Assembly: GCA_029239875.1 (NCBI GenBank)
Contig: JARBUD010000018.1
Location: forward strand, 1 to 64,000
Length of the DNA stretch: 64,000 bases
Direction of reading: 5' to 3'
Source of the DNA: Xanthobacteraceae bacterium
GTDB lineage: Bacteria; Pseudomonadota; Alphaproteobacteria; Rhizobiales; Xanthobacteraceae
Position numbers and translations under genes: made by a program. Position 1 is the first letter of the stretch. Each line of letters starts with the position of its first letter. The notes under the pieces were generated by a model. That model worked only from the letters and a program-made list of their open reading frames with translations. It searched no databases and was not told the origin of the DNA. Positions 16,449 through 26,391 of this stretch are shown in pieces.

Positions 16449-17687
16449 TCAGGACCGGTAGTCGCCGTTGATGGCGACATATTCCTTGGTGAGGTCGCAG
16501 GTCATCACCCGGTCCGAACCGCGCCCGAGGCCGAGATCGACGGTGAGGTCGATGACATCGCTCTTCATGTAGGCGGAGACCTCGGCCTCGTCATAGGACG
16601 GGTCGCGCGCGCCCTCATGCGCCACGCGGATCGGCCCGAAGGAGATGGAAAGCCGGTCGCGCTCGGCGGGCTCGCCGGCCTTGCCCACCGCCATCACGAC
16701 GCGGCCCCAATTGGCGTCCTCGCCGGCTACCGCCGTCTTCACCAGCGGCGAGTTGGCGATCGACATGGCGATGCGCCGGGCCGAGCGCTTGGAGGTAGCG
16801 CCGGTGACATGGATGCGCACCAGCTTGCGCGCGCCTTCGCCATCCCGCGCCACCTGCTCGGCCAGATCCTCCAGCACGCCGGTCAGCGCCCGGCGGAAGC
16901 GGGCGAGGCGCGGGTCCTTCGCATCCGAGATGCGCGGCGCGCCGGAGGCGCCGGTGGCGAACAGCAAGAGCGTGTCGGAGGTCGAGGTGTCGCCGTCGAT
17001 GGTGACGGCGTTGAACGAGTCGGTCACGCCCTTGGAGAGCAGCGCCTGCAGGGCGGGCGCGTCGATGGCGGCATCGGTGAAGACGAAGGAGAGCATGGTC
17101 GCCATGTCCGGCGCGATCATGCCGGCGCCCTTGGCCATGCCGGCGATGGTCACCTCGACGCCCTCGATCTTCACCTTGGCGGTGGCGAGCTTGGGGAAGG
17201 TGTCGGTGGTCATGATCGCCCTGGCCGGGTCGATCCAGGGCAGCGGCGCGAGGCGCTTGGCGGTCTCGTCCAGCACGCCCTCATATTTGGTGGCGTCCAG
17301 CGGCTCGCCGATGACGCCGGTCGAGGCGAGATAGATCTCGTCCTCGCGGCAGCCCAGCGCCTTGGCGGCGATCTTCGCGGTCAGCGCGGTCGCCTCGCGG
17401 CCCTTCCTGCCGGTGAAGGCGTTGGCATTGCCGGAATTCACCACCAGCCCGCGCGCCGCGCCCTTGGCGAGGATGTCGCGGCACCACTCGACCGGCGCCG
17501 ACGGGCACTTCGATTTGGTGAACACGCCGGCGACGCTCGTCCCCTTGTCGAGCGCCAGCAGCAGCACGTCGGTGCGGCCGCGATAGCGTATGCCCGCCTC
17601 GGCGGTGGCGAAGCGCACGCCGGCGACGGGACCGACCTCGGGCGTCGTCTTGGGCGCGAGCGGGGAGACGGGGGAAGCGTGGGCCAT
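16449..17687 (-). CDS. argJ: Bifunctional glutamate N-acetyltransferase / amino-acid acetyltransferase (ArgJ)
   Basis: A 412-residue ArgJ. The self-cleavage site is visible as [16 protein letters not shown] with the nucleophilic Thr at about 197; most homologues read IAPNMATML, so an Asn-to-Asp change precedes it. The C-terminal end [14 protein letters not shown] is canonical. ArgJ transfers acetyl from N-acetylornithine to glutamate in the cyclic arginine pathway. It shares a minus-strand unit with mutT. The upstream parvulin gene ends before a terminator at 17797-17823. Confidence 0.96.
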   Translation of the reverse strand: MAHASPVSPLAPKTTPEVGPVAGVRFATAEAGIRYRGRTDVLLLALDKGTSVAGVFTKSKCPSAPVEWCRDILAKGAARGLVVNSGNANAFTGRKGREATALTAKIAAKALGCREDEIYLASTGVIGEPLDATKYEGVLDETAKRLAPLPWIDPARAIMTTDTFPKLATAKVKIEGVEVTIAGMAKGAGMIAPDMATMLSFVFTDAAIDAPALQALLSKGVTDSFNAVTIDGDTSTSDTLLLFATGASGAPRISDAKDPRLARFRRALTGVLEDLAEQVARDGEGARKLVRIHVTGATSKRSARRIAMSIANSPLVKTAVAGEDANWGRVVMAVGKAGEPAERDRLSISFGPIRVAHEGARDPSYDEAEVSAYMKSDVIDLTVDLGLGRGSDRVMTCDLTKEYVAINGDYRS

Positions 17688-17792
17688 CGGGAGGGTCTCT
17701 GCGGCGGGAAGGGCCGCACCGATGTGCCCGAGAAGCGCAACATCCGCAAGACGGATCGCCGCTAGCCGTCCCGCCCCCCGTCACCCGACAAT

Positions 17793-17823
17793 GAAAAGGC
17801 CCCGGACGCGACGTCCGGGGCCT
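17793..17823 (-). terminator. Rho-independent terminator of the parvulin gene
   Basis: Perfect 12-bp arms (AGGCCCCGGACG at 17797-17808, CGTCCGGGGCCT at 17812-17823) surround a CGA loop. On the minus strand TTTTCATT follows, after the stop of the parvulin gene at 17847. The plus-strand side has only a weak T-rich stretch. Confidence 0.85.
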
Positions 17824-17846
17824 CGTTGTTTCAGATCAGGTGCCCC

Positions 17847-18848
17847 TCACTGCGCCGGCTTGGCGGCGTCCGGAGTGGCGGGTGCGTCGGCGGCGGGGGC
17901 CTTCGGCGCGGCGTCGGTCTTCTCGACCTTGGCAGCCTCGCGGGTCTTCTGCACCGCCTCGGCCTGCGCCTTCTGGGCAAGGAACTGCTCGATCTGCGGC
18001 TTCACCTCGTCGAAGGTCGGCGTCGGCTTCTCGCGCTTCTCCTCGACCTTGATGACGTGCCAGCCGAACTGCGTCTTCACCGGCTTCGACACCTCGCCCG
18101 GCTTCATGCCGAAGGCGACCTCGGCGAATTCCGGCACCATCTGCTCCTTGGCGAAGAAGCCGAGGTCGCCGCCGTCCTGCTTGCCCGAGGGGTCCTCGGT
18201 CAGCTCCTTGGCCAGCGTGGCGAAGTCCTCGCCCTTCTTCAGCCGGGCCTCGACGTCCTGCGCCTTCTTCTCGGCGGCGGCGGAGGCGTCCTTGTCGTCC
18301 GGAGAGGCGCGGAACAGGATGTGGCGGGCGTGCACCTCCTCCTCCGGCTTCTGCTGCTTCACCGCCTCCTGATAGGTCTTCTGCATCGCCTCGTCGGTCA
18401 GCGCCGCCTTGGTCGCCTTCTCCAGCGCGGCCTGCATCAGCACGCGCTTGCGGATGAAGTCGAGCTGCTGCTTGAAGGCCGGGGTCTGGTCAAGCTTGTC
18501 GGCCTCGGCGGCCTGCGCCATGGCGGTGAGGTCGATCAGGAAGCCGAGCACATATTCGTCGCGGGCCGGGCCCTGAAGCTGCGGCGGCAGGTTCTGCGCC
18601 AGCTCCTCGGCGGCGGCGTTCACGTCGCCGCGGGTAATCGGCTTGCCGTTGACGGTCGCCAGCACCGTGTCGTCGGGCTGCGCCGGCGTGCTCGCCGCGG
18701 GAGCCGCGGCCGGTGCCGGCGTCTGGGCGAGAGCCGGCAGCGCGGCAAGACTTGCAGCGCCGAGCAGGGCGGCCGTCAGGCCGGCGCGCAGCAGGCCGGC
18801 GGGGCGGGAAGATGCCTGGAGCACGGCATGCGGGCGATGACGGGTCAT
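17847..18848 (-). CDS. Periplasmic parvulin-type peptidyl-prolyl cis-trans isomerase
   Basis: A 333-residue secreted protein. A signal peptide (hydrophobic LRAGLTAALLGAASLAALPA, cleavage near ALAQ) is followed by an Ala/Pro linker and a SurA/PrsA-like N domain. The rotamase domain has VHARHILFR, GEDFATLAKELTEDPS, GGDLGFFAKEQMVPEF and GWHVIKVEEKRE. The C-terminal tail is Ala/Lys-rich. It should assist outer-membrane or periplasmic protein folding. It is divergent from secA across a 440-base gap. The ATG at 18848 gives a normal signal peptide. Confidence 0.92.
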   Translation of the reverse strand: MTRHRPHAVLQASSRPAGLLRAGLTAALLGAASLAALPALAQTPAPAAAPAASTPAQPDDTVLATVNGKPITRGDVNAAAEELAQNLPPQLQGPARDEYVLGFLIDLTAMAQAAEADKLDQTPAFKQQLDFIRKRVLMQAALEKATKAALTDEAMQKTYQEAVKQQKPEEEVHARHILFRASPDDKDASAAAEKKAQDVEARLKKGEDFATLAKELTEDPSGKQDGGDLGFFAKEQMVPEFAEVAFGMKPGEVSKPVKTQFGWHVIKVEEKREKPTPTFDEVKPQIEQFLAQKAQAEAVQKTREAAKVEKTDAAPKAPAADAPATPDAAKPAQ

Positions 18849-19288
18849 TGGGACGTTCCTCAGGATTGCGGTTGTCCGCGGTTGGGCCGCGAAAGCTGGC
18901 CCAGTCGGGTCCATGTTGCAAGCGGGTAGAATGGACGGCGGAACTTATTTGGCGCCGCGGCGCCGGGTTGACGGCAGGCCGGCCTCGGGCCTCCCTACGG
19001 GAAGGGAAACTGTCGTCCGGCCCGCGATTGACAACCCCCAAACCCGTTCATAAGTGTGGCAGGCGGTGCGGGGCCTCCCGCGCGCTCGCATTTATGTGAC
19101 GCAAGAACCCGCAAGCCGTTCGCGGTGGCCTGGCGTGCAAGACCCATTTCGGCCGCAAATGGCGTCTCGTTGAGCCCTGGCCCCGCGGAGGAGCCCCGGC
19201 GTTCGCGCCGGCAGCTTGCACTAAGGACGCGGCGGCCCGTCACCGCCCGTCTGACACCTGATCCTGGCGGACACGGATTGGAAGTCTC
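18849..19288. other. Divergent gap between the parvulin gene and secA
   Basis: A 440-base non-coding stretch. A TTGACA hexamer at 19028 is the only promoter-like element I can point to. No hairpin with a U-run and no SecM-like arrest peptide was recognised, so the roughly 230-nt secA leader is otherwise unexplained. Confidence 0.5.
19028..19054 (+). promoter_or_regulatory. Possible secA promoter
   Basis: A perfect TTGACA -35 hexamer at 19028-19033 is followed 15 bases later by CATAAG, a four-of-six match to the -10 consensus. The spacing is shorter than ideal. It would give a leader of about 230 nt before the secA ATG. Confidence 0.3.
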
Positions 19289-22084
19289 ATGTTCGGCGCT
19301 CTCGCGCGAAAGCTGTTCGGATCGGCCAATGACCGCCGCGTGCGCGGCTACCAGCCCAAGGTGGCGGCCATCAATGCGCTCGAACCGGAGGTCAGGGCGC
19401 TCTCCGACGAGGAGCTGCGCGCCCGCACGGCGACCTTCCGCGAGCAATATGCCAACGGCACCAGCCTCGACGACCTCCTGGTCCCCGCCTTCGCCACGGT
19501 GCGCGAGGCCGCAAGGCGCGCGCTCGGCCAGCGCCATTTCGACGTCCAGCTGATCGGCGGCATGGTGCTGCACGAGCGCGGCATCGCCGAGATGCGCACC
19601 GGTGAAGGCAAGACGCTGGTGGCCACTGCCCCGGTCTATCTCAACGCCATCACCGGCAAGGGCGTGCACGTCGTCACCGTCAACGACTACCTCGCCAAGC
19701 GCGACGCCGAATGGATGGGCCGGGTCTACCGCTTCCTCGGTCTCACCGTCGGCGTCATCCATCACGGGCTCGACGACAATGAGCGCCGCGAGGCCTATGC
19801 CTGCGACGTCACCTACGCGACCAACAACGAGCTCGGCTTCGACTATCTGCGCGACAACATGAAGTACGAGCTGAACCAGATGGTCCAGCGCCCGCACTAC
19901 TTCGCCGTGGTCGACGAGGTCGATTCGATCCTGGTCGACGAGGCGCGCACGCCGCTGATCATCTCCGGCCCGCTCGACGACCGCTCGGACTTCTACAACA
20001 CCATCGACACCTACATCCCCAAGCTCGACAAGAGCGACTACGAGGTCGACGAGAAGCAGCGCTCCGTCGCCATGACCGAAGCCGGCATGGAGAAGATCGA
20101 GACCCTGCTGCGCGACGCCGGCCTGCTGAAGGGCGACAGCCTCTACGACATCGAGAACGTCTCGGTCGTCCACCACGTCAACCAGGCCCTGCGCGCCCAC
20201 ACGCTGTTCCAGCGCGACAAGGACTACATCGTGCGCAACGGCGAGGTCGTCATCATCGACGAGTTCACCGGCCGCATGATGCCGGGCCGCCGCTATTCGG
20301 AAGGCCTGCACCAGGCACTCGAGGCCAAGGAGCGCGTGCAGGTCCAGCCGGAAAACCAGACGCTCGCCTCCATCACCTTCCAGAACTACTTCCGCATGTA
20401 CGAGAAGCTGGCCGGCATGACCGGCACGGCGAACACCGAGGCGGCTGAGTTCGGGGACATCTACAACCTCGAAGTGGTGGAGATCCCGACCAACCTGCCC
20501 GTCCAGCGCGTCGACGACGACGACGAGGTCTACCGCACGGCCGGCGAGAAGTACGACGCCATCATCACGCTGATCGAGGACTGCAAGACGCGCGGCCAGC
20601 CGGTCCTCGTCGGCACCACCTCGATCGAGAAGTCCGAGCTGCTCGCCGAGCTCCTGAAGAAGCGCGGCTTCAAGCAGAAGGACTTCTCCGACGCCGACGC
20701 CTTCCGCAGCCTCTATGACGGCGACCAGGGCAAGGCCTCCGAGAAGGTGTTCGCGGTGCTCAACGCCCGCCACCACGAGCAGGAATCCTACATCGTCGCG
20801 CAGGCCGGCGTGCCCGGCGCCATCACCATCGCCACCAACATGGCCGGCCGCGGCACCGACATCCAGCTCGGCGGCAATGCCGACATGCGCATCGCCCACG
20901 AGATCGCCGACATGCCCGAGGGCGAGCAGCGCGCGGGCGCCGAGCAGCGCATCCGCGACGAGGTGGTGGCGCTCAAGGCCAAGGCGCTCGCCGCCGGCGG
21001 CCTCTACGTCATCGGCACCGAGCGCCACGAGAGCCGGCGCATCGACAACCAGCTGCGCGGCCGCTCCGGCCGCCAGGGCGACCCCGGCCATTCGCACTTC
21101 TTCCTGTCGCTGGAAGACGACCTGATGCGCATCTTCGGGTCGGACCGGCTGGACGGCATGCTGCAGAAGCTCGGCCTCAAGGAGGGCGAGGCCATCGTCC
21201 ACCCCTGGATCAACCGGGCGCTGGAGAAGGCGCAGCAGAAGGTCGAGGCGCGCAACTACGACATCCGCAAGAACCTGCTGAAATACGACGACGTGATGAA
21301 CGACCAGCGCAAGGTGGTGTTCGAGCAGCGCGTCGAGCTGATGCAGGACGAGGACGTCGCCGACACCGTGGTCGAGATGCGCCACGGCGTCATCGAGGAC
21401 ATCGTCGTCAAGCATGTGCCGCCGAACGCCTATCCCGAGCAGTGGGACACGGACGGGCTTTCCGAGGAGCTCACCCGCGTCCTCGGCCTCGAATTGCCGG
21501 TCAAGGAATGGGCGGCCGAGGAAGGCATCGCCGACGAGGAGATGCGCGAGCGCGTGCAGAGCCGCGCCGACGAGGCCATGGCGTCCAAGGTCGCCAAGTA
21601 CGGCCCCGACGTCATGCGCTATGTCGAGAAGTCGATCCTGCTGCAGACGCTCGACCATCTCTGGCGCGAGCACCTGGTCACGCTCGACCATCTGCGCCAG
21701 GTCATCGGCCTGCGCGGCTATGCCCAGCGCGATCCGCTGAACGAGTACAAGTCCGAGGCCTTCCAGCTGTTCGAGGCCATGCTCTCCAACCTGCGCGAGG
21801 CGGTGACCGCCCAGCTCATGCGCGTCGAGGTGGTCACCACGCCGCCGCCCGAGCCGCTGCCGGTCATGCAGGCGCACCATCTCGACGCCGGCACCGGCGA
21901 CGACGAGTTCGCGCTCGCCGATGCCGAGATGAGCGCCGAGGCGACGCTGGCGCCCGCCGCCGACGCCGGCTCCCCGCGCCGCGATCCCGACGACCCGTCG
22001 ACCTGGGGCCGGGTCGGGCGCAACGAGGCCTGTCCCTGCGGCTCCGGCCTCAAATACAAGCACTGCCACGGCAAGTTCGTATGA
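19289..22084 (+). CDS. secA: Preprotein translocase ATPase SecA
   Basis: A 931-residue SecA of normal length. The Walker A motif MRTGEGKT lies at 102-109, the DEAD-like [17 protein letters not shown] follows near 205-222, and the preprotein cross-linking and helical scaffold regions are intact. The C-terminal zinc-binding tail [14 protein letters not shown] (915-928), which contacts SecB and phospholipid, is present. SecA drives secretory proteins through SecYEG. Its stop overlaps the ATG of the NTF2-like gene (ATGA at 22081-22084). Confidence 0.98.
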   Translation: MFGALARKLFGSANDRRVRGYQPKVAAINALEPEVRALSDEELRARTATFREQYANGTSLDDLLVPAFATVREAARRALGQRHFDVQLIGGMVLHERGIAEMRTGEGKTLVATAPVYLNAITGKGVHVVTVNDYLAKRDAEWMGRVYRFLGLTVGVIHHGLDDNERREAYACDVTYATNNELGFDYLRDNMKYELNQMVQRPHYFAVVDEVDSILVDEARTPLIISGPLDDRSDFYNTIDTYIPKLDKSDYEVDEKQRSVAMTEAGMEKIETLLRDAGLLKGDSLYDIENVSVVHHVNQALRAHTLFQRDKDYIVRNGEVVIIDEFTGRMMPGRRYSEGLHQALEAKERVQVQPENQTLASITFQNYFRMYEKLAGMTGTANTEAAEFGDIYNLEVVEIPTNLPVQRVDDDDEVYRTAGEKYDAIITLIEDCKTRGQPVLVGTTSIEKSELLAELLKKRGFKQKDFSDADAFRSLYDGDQGKASEKVFAVLNARHHEQESYIVAQAGVPGAITIATNMAGRGTDIQLGGNADMRIAHEIADMPEGEQRAGAEQRIRDEVVALKAKALAAGGLYVIGTERHESRRIDNQLRGRSGRQGDPGHSHFFLSLEDDLMRIFGSDRLDGMLQKLGLKEGEAIVHPWINRALEKAQQKVEARNYDIRKNLLKYDDVMNDQRKVVFEQRVELMQDEDVADTVVEMRHGVIEDIVVKHVPPNAYPEQWDTDGLSEELTRVLGLELPVKEWAAEEGIADEEMRERVQSRADEAMASKVAKYGPDVMRYVEKSILLQTLDHLWREHLVTLDHLRQVIGLRGYAQRDPLNEYKSEAFQLFEAMLSNLREAVTAQLMRVEVVTTPPPEPLPVMQAHHLDAGTGDDEFALADAEMSAEATLAPAADAGSPRRDPDDPSTWGRVGRNEACPCGSGLKYKHCHGKFV

Positions 22085-22473
22085 ACGAGGCGGCGCCGGC
22101 GGCTGACGACCTCGCCGGCGTCGAGACGGCCGAGCGCCGCCTGCGCGACGCCGCGCTGCACGGCGACGTGGCAGCGCTCGACGAGTTGCTCGCCGACGAC
22201 CTGATCTTCGTCGACCAGACCGGCCAGTTCCTCTCCAAGGAAGACGACCTCGCCATGCACCGCACCGGCGCGCTCAAGCTCGGCGCCCTGCGGTTCTCCG
22301 ACTACCGGCTACGCCTCCTGGCGCCCGGCGTGGTGCTGGTGGTGCTGCGCGCCGACGCGTCCGGCCGCGCCGCCGGCGAGCCCTTCGACGCCGCGCTGCG
22401 CTTCTCCCGCGTCTGGCGGCGCGAATCCGGCCGCTGGCGCGTCGCCAGCGCCCATTCGACCTTCATCGCCTAA
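22081..22473 (+). CDS. NTF2-like (DUF4440-type) protein
   Basis: A 130-residue protein with an SnoaL/NTF2-like cone fold. An N-terminal helix [24 protein letters not shown] precedes [20 protein letters not shown], and the C-terminal strands read [19 protein letters not shown]. Family members are small enzymes or ligand-binding proteins; no function can be named. The ATG overlaps the secA stop codon, so translation is coupled to secA, an uncommon partner. Confidence 0.85.
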   Translation: MNEAAPAADDLAGVETAERRLRDAALHGDVAALDELLADDLIFVDQTGQFLSKEDDLAMHRTGALKLGALRFSDYRLRLLAPGVVLVVLRADASGRAAGEPFDAALRFSRVWRRESGRWRVASAHSTFIA

Positions 22474-22485
22474 GAGAATCGAAGT

Positions 22486-22527
22486 CGTCATCCCGGCCGC
22501 AGCCCGAAGGGCGGAGAGCCGGGATCG
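22486..22527. repeat. Family II palindrome (GTCATCCCGG type)
   Basis: GTCATCCCGGCC at the left is mirrored by GCCGGGATCG at the right around a short inner stem, 13 bases after the NTF2-like gene. It resembles 34605-34642 and 45507-45544 and may terminate transcription. Confidence 0.65.
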
Positions 22528-22555
22528 CCCCCATCCCTCCCCTTCCCCGCACGCC

Positions 22556-22662
22556 CCCATCCTGAGGTGCCGCCGCAGGCGGCCTCGAAGGATGGTCAGC
22601 TCAGCGCACCCAGACGAGCATCCTTCGAGGCCCAGCGAAATGCCGGGCACCTCAGGATGAGG
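22556..22662. repeat. Family I intergenic palindrome, copy 2
   Basis: Outer arms CCATCCTGAGGTGCC and GGGCACCTCAGGATGAGG enclose inner arms CCTCGAAGGATGG and GCATCCTTCGAGG. It lies between the converging NTF2-like and L,D-transpeptidase genes. Confidence 0.85.
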
Positions 22663-22696
22663 TCGATCGTGTGGGAAATCGGGCGCGTGAAGGCGC

Positions 22697-24415
22697 CTAC
22701 TGCACCGAGGAGGAGAAGCCGCCGGGCGCCAGGATCGAGGCGCCGGGCAGCGCGCCGGGAGTGCCGAAGAGCGGCTGCTGCGAGGAGGCCACCGAGGGGC
22801 GCAGCACCGGCGCCTCGCCGGAATCGGCGGCGGAGGCCGCGGCGGGCGTCGCCTGCGGCGCCGCGACGGTGCTGGTGGTCGCGCCATAGCCGGGATGGGT
22901 CGGCCGCGGCACCACCTGCGGCGCGCTGGCGGAGGTCGCGGCCGCCGGACGCGGCGCGGCGGAGCTCTGCCCCTGCGGTGCCGGCTTCGCCGGGGTGGCC
23001 GGGCGGGTAGACGTGGTCTGCGGTCGCGCCGTCGGCCGCTCGGGCGGCAGCGGCACATCAGACGGCGTACCGGTGCTGGCGGTCGCCGCCGGCACGTTCG
23101 GGGGCGGCGAGCCGCCGCCGAACCAGCTCTTCAGCCCGGCGAAGAAGCCGCCGCCGGCATCGAGCGCGGCGACCTGGGTGCCGGCCGGAGTGCTCTGCAC
23201 GCTCGGCGCCGGGGCCGGTGCGAAGGCGCCGAACAGGCTCGGCGCCTGCGGCGCCGCCGCCACCTGCGTGCGCAGGCCACCCGGCGCGTCGGTCGGGCGC
23301 GGCGCCGGCAGCGGCACGTTGGCGGCCTGCTCGACCATGTCGGCCTTGGCCAGCGCGATGCTCTCGGCCGGGGCCGGCGCGTTGGTCTCGACGCCCCACT
23401 CGCTGCCCGGCGGCTTCACGATCGCCGGCAGCGAGCCCGGCGCGTTCAGCTCCGGATTCTCCAGCTTGGCGAGGAAGACCTTGTGCATGCCGCCGTCCTT
23501 GCCGGTCTTCACCGGGGCGGTCGGCTGCAGCGTGCCGGCGCTGGCGATGCGAGAATTGACGGCCTGCTGGCGGGCGGCGAGCGCCTGCTGCAGCCCCTCC
23601 GGCTGGGTGTATTGCGGGCACGGCGCCGACGCGTCGAAGCGCGCGCTCGGATCCACGGGCGTGGCGTTGAACACGTAGCGCTTGGCGCAGAAATCGACCT
23701 TCGGCGGCGCCTTGGTGACCTCGAACGTGTCGCTGCCTTCCTTGATCATCTTCCAGAAGGCGAGGTTCGGGTTGTTGCGGTGGCGCACCATGTTGTCCGC
23801 GGTCATGCGGAACGGATAGGCCTGCACCTGGAAGGAGCGCTGGCCGCCCATGAAGCTCTCGCGGCCGAGCGCGAACACTTCCTGCACCTGCTCGTCGGTC
23901 ATGGCGTAGCAGCCGCGCGAGGTGCAGTCGCCATGCACCATCAGGTTGGCGCCGGTGCGGCCGAGCGAGCGGTCGAAGGCGTTGGGATAGCCGAGATCGA
24001 AGGACAGGTAGTACTGGGAGTTCGGGTTCATCTGCCCGGGCGTGACGGTGTAGAAGCCCTCCGGCGCCTGCCGGTCGCCTTCCTTCACCTTCGGCCCGAG
24101 CTCGCCGGACCAGCGGCAGATCGGATAGGTCTTCAAGAGCGCATAGTCGCCGCTGGTGGTCTGCTTCCAGACTTCCAGCTCCGATTCTTCCTTGAAGATG
24201 CGCACGACGATCGGGCTGGTGCGCGACATGCCCTTCTCGCCGATCAGCGCCACGGTCTGCGGCGACAGCGACTTGGTGCCCTTGGCCGACATGGGCGAGG
24301 GACCGTCGTCGCCGGTGCAGCCGGCGAGCGCCAGCGCGGCGGCGCCGGCGAGCAGCGCGGCGCGCCAGCGCGCAGGCCCCTTGTGCAGGAGGCGCGAAAA
24401 GCTTGGAACCCTCAC
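22697..24415 (-). CDS. Lipoprotein L,D-transpeptidase (YkuD / YafK-like) with a long disordered tail
   Basis: A 572-residue protein. The GTG at 24415 is chosen because GGGGAG sits seven bases upstream; it yields a lipoprotein signal with lipobox LALAGC (C33). The YkuD domain at about residues 70-200 carries the catalytic block HGDCTSRGCYAM, with H161 and catalytic C169. Such enzymes cross-link peptidoglycan or attach proteins to it, and the YafK branch often lacks classic cross-linking. From about residue 280 the chain becomes Ala/Pro/Thr-rich to the end, apparently disordered, which makes it about twice the length of simple family members. It stands alone on the minus strand. Confidence 0.88.
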   Translation of the reverse strand: MRVPSFSRLLHKGPARWRAALLAGAAALALAGCTGDDGPSPMSAKGTKSLSPQTVALIGEKGMSRTSPIVVRIFKEESELEVWKQTTSGDYALLKTYPICRWSGELGPKVKEGDRQAPEGFYTVTPGQMNPNSQYYLSFDLGYPNAFDRSLGRTGANLMVHGDCTSRGCYAMTDEQVQEVFALGRESFMGGQRSFQVQAYPFRMTADNMVRHRNNPNLAFWKMIKEGSDTFEVTKAPPKVDFCAKRYVFNATPVDPSARFDASAPCPQYTQPEGLQQALAARQQAVNSRIASAGTLQPTAPVKTGKDGGMHKVFLAKLENPELNAPGSLPAIVKPPGSEWGVETNAPAPAESIALAKADMVEQAANVPLPAPRPTDAPGGLRTQVAAAPQAPSLFGAFAPAPAPSVQSTPAGTQVAALDAGGGFFAGLKSWFGGGSPPPNVPAATASTGTPSDVPLPPERPTARPQTTSTRPATPAKPAPQGQSSAAPRPAAATSASAPQVVPRPTHPGYGATTSTVAAPQATPAAASAADSGEAPVLRPSVASSQQPLFGTPGALPGASILAPGGFSSSVQ

Positions 24416-24572
24416 CCCAAGACTCCCCACTGAAGCTCCCCGACAGGCCCGCCCCACGCGGGCATGCTGCAAAGCGTTATACGCGTGCGGGCATCATCGC
24501 AATCCCGCCTCGGATTACCGGCACGTCCCAGCGCCCGCGCGCAGCGGCGAAGGCGGTCGTCGCGGCCGGGAC

Positions 24573-25526
24573 TTAGAGGTTCCGGCCGATGGAAAGGAAC
24601 TTCTCCCGGCGCGCCTTGCGCAGTGCAGCCGAATCGAGCCCCTCCAGCTCGCCCAGCGCCGCCTCGATGGCGTCGCCGGCGGCGGTGATCGCCGCCTGCG
24701 GGTCGCGGTGCGCGCCCCCGGTCGGCTCGGCGATGACGGTGTCGATGACGTTGAAGCGGAGCAGGTCCTGGGCGGTGATCTTCATGTTCACCGCGGCTTC
24801 CTGCGCCTTGGCGGTGTCGCGCCACAGGATCGAGGCCGCGCCCTCCGGCGAGATGACGCTGTAGATGGAATGTTCCAGCATGAGCACCCGGTTCGCCGTC
24901 GCGATGGCGATCGCGCCACCCGATCCACCTTCGCCGATGATAACGGCGACATTGGGGACGCCGAGCGAGAGGCAGGCATCGGTGGAGCGGGCGATCGCCT
25001 CGGCCTGGCCGCGCTCCTCGGCGTCGAGGCCGGGGAAGGCGCCGGCGGTGTCGACCAGCGAGATCACCGGCAGCGAGAAGCGGTCGGCCAGCTCCATCAG
25101 CCGCGCCGCCTTGCGGTAGCCCTCGGGCCGCGCCATGCCGAAATTGTGCTTGATGCGGGTCTCGGTGGTCGAGCCCTTCTCCTGCCCGATGATGCAGACC
25201 GGCCGGCCGCGGAAGCGCGCAAAGCCGCCGAGGATGGCGTGGTCGTCGCCGAACTTGCGGTCGCCGGCGAGCGGGTCGAACTCCTCGAACAGCCCGTTGG
25301 CATAGTCGGTGAAGTGCGGGCGCAGCGGGTGGCGCGCAACTTGAGTCTTCTGCCAGGGCGAGAGGTTGGCATAGAGCTGGACGAGGGCGTCCTTGGCCTT
25401 GCCTTCCAGGCGGACGATGTCATCGCCGATGGAGACGGCGTCGCCCTGCGCCGCCATGGCGCGCAATTCTTCCAGCTTGGCCTCGAGTTCGGCCACGGGC
25501 TTTTCAAAATCGAGGTAGCTGCGCAT
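24573..25526 (-). CDS. accA: Acetyl-CoA carboxylase carboxyltransferase subunit alpha (AccA)
   Basis: A 317-residue AccA, exactly the usual length when started at [21 protein letters not shown] (ATG 25526). Conserved blocks [40 protein letters not shown] and the oxyanion-hole region [12 protein letters not shown] are present. With AccD it transfers CO2 from biotin to acetyl-CoA in fatty-acid synthesis. The gene stands alone, divergent from the glyoxalase-fold gene. Confidence 0.97.
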   Translation of the reverse strand: MRSYLDFEKPVAELEAKLEELRAMAAQGDAVSIGDDIVRLEGKAKDALVQLYANLSPWQKTQVARHPLRPHFTDYANGLFEEFDPLAGDRKFGDDHAILGGFARFRGRPVCIIGQEKGSTTETRIKHNFGMARPEGYRKAARLMELADRFSLPVISLVDTAGAFPGLDAEERGQAEAIARSTDACLSLGVPNVAVIIGEGGSGGAIAIATANRVLMLEHSIYSVISPEGAASILWRDTAKAQEAAVNMKITAQDLLRFNVIDTVIAEPTGGAHRDPQAAITAAGDAIEAALGELEGLDSAALRKARREKFLSIGRNL

Positions 25527-25734
25527 TGGAGGACGGCAAACCCGGCTCATGAGGAGGGCCGCCTCGGGCGGGCGGCCAGTAAAAAGTCGCGCGGAAGCTG
25601 CCCCGAGAGGGTGGCGGCGTCAAGGCAAGCCGTGCGCGGGCAATGTCGCAGCACGAATTTCAGCCCCGGCTGCGGCCCGGCTTTGCCGCTATGCTGGATC
25701 GCAGGCTTGTCCGCCGATCCGGGAACCCGCCGCC

Positions 25735-26373
25735 ATGCTCAAGCTCGACCACCTCACCGTCATAGCCCCGACCCTTACCGAGGGCGTTTCCCATGTGCGC
25801 GACTGCCTGGGCTTCGACGTGCCGTTCGGCACACGCCACCTCTACATGGGCACGCATAATCACCGGCTTCAGCTCGGAAACTCGGTATACCTCGAAATCG
25901 TCGCGCTCGATCCCGAGGGCATCGATCCCGGCCGCCCACGCTGGTTCGGCCTCGGCGATGCCGCACGGGTGCGCGCCGATTGGCAGGAAGGCCGCCGCCT
26001 GCGCGGCTGGGTCGCCGGTACCGAGGCGATGGACCACGCGCTTTCCACACATGCCGCGATGTTCGGCGAGAAAGTCGAGCTGCCACCGGAAAACCCGAGC
26101 TTCAGCTTCAGCATCCCGAAGGATGGCTCCTTGCCGCTGGACGGCGCGGCGCCCTCGCTCATCGATCATCGCGGCAATGCCAGCTACATCGCTACGCTTC
26201 CCGATCTCGGCGCGCGGCTCGTGTCCTTCACGCTGGAGTACCCGGACCCGGCCTTCATCGAGGCGCTGTTCCGCGCGCTCGGCATCGACCGCCCGCCGAC
26301 GGTGATCGAGGGACCGAAGCCGCGCTACCGGGCGCTTATCGAGACCCCGGCCGGGATGAGGGAGCTGACCTGA
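25735..26373 (+). CDS. VOC-family (glyoxalase-like) protein
   Basis: A 212-residue protein opening with LKLDHLTVIAPTLTEGVSHV, the standard first motif of a vicinal-oxygen-chelate domain, then GTHNHRLQLGNSVYLEIVALDP. The second half lacks an obvious paired metal-binding repeat, as in the glyoxalase_3-type subfamily. Substrate unknown. It is a single gene converging on xerD. Confidence 0.82.
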   Translation: MLKLDHLTVIAPTLTEGVSHVRDCLGFDVPFGTRHLYMGTHNHRLQLGNSVYLEIVALDPEGIDPGRPRWFGLGDAARVRADWQEGRRLRGWVAGTEAMDHALSTHAAMFGEKVELPPENPSFSFSIPKDGSLPLDGAAPSLIDHRGNASYIATLPDLGARLVSFTLEYPDPAFIEALFRALGIDRPPTVIEGPKPRYRALIETPAGMRELT

Positions 26374-26391
26374 CCCCGGAGGCCGGGACGC

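Noticed and set aside
18995-22069. 1024-codon open frame antisense to secA
   Set aside because: It mirrors secA on the opposite strand; high GC at third positions removes stop codons. The translation has no family motif and secA is unambiguous.
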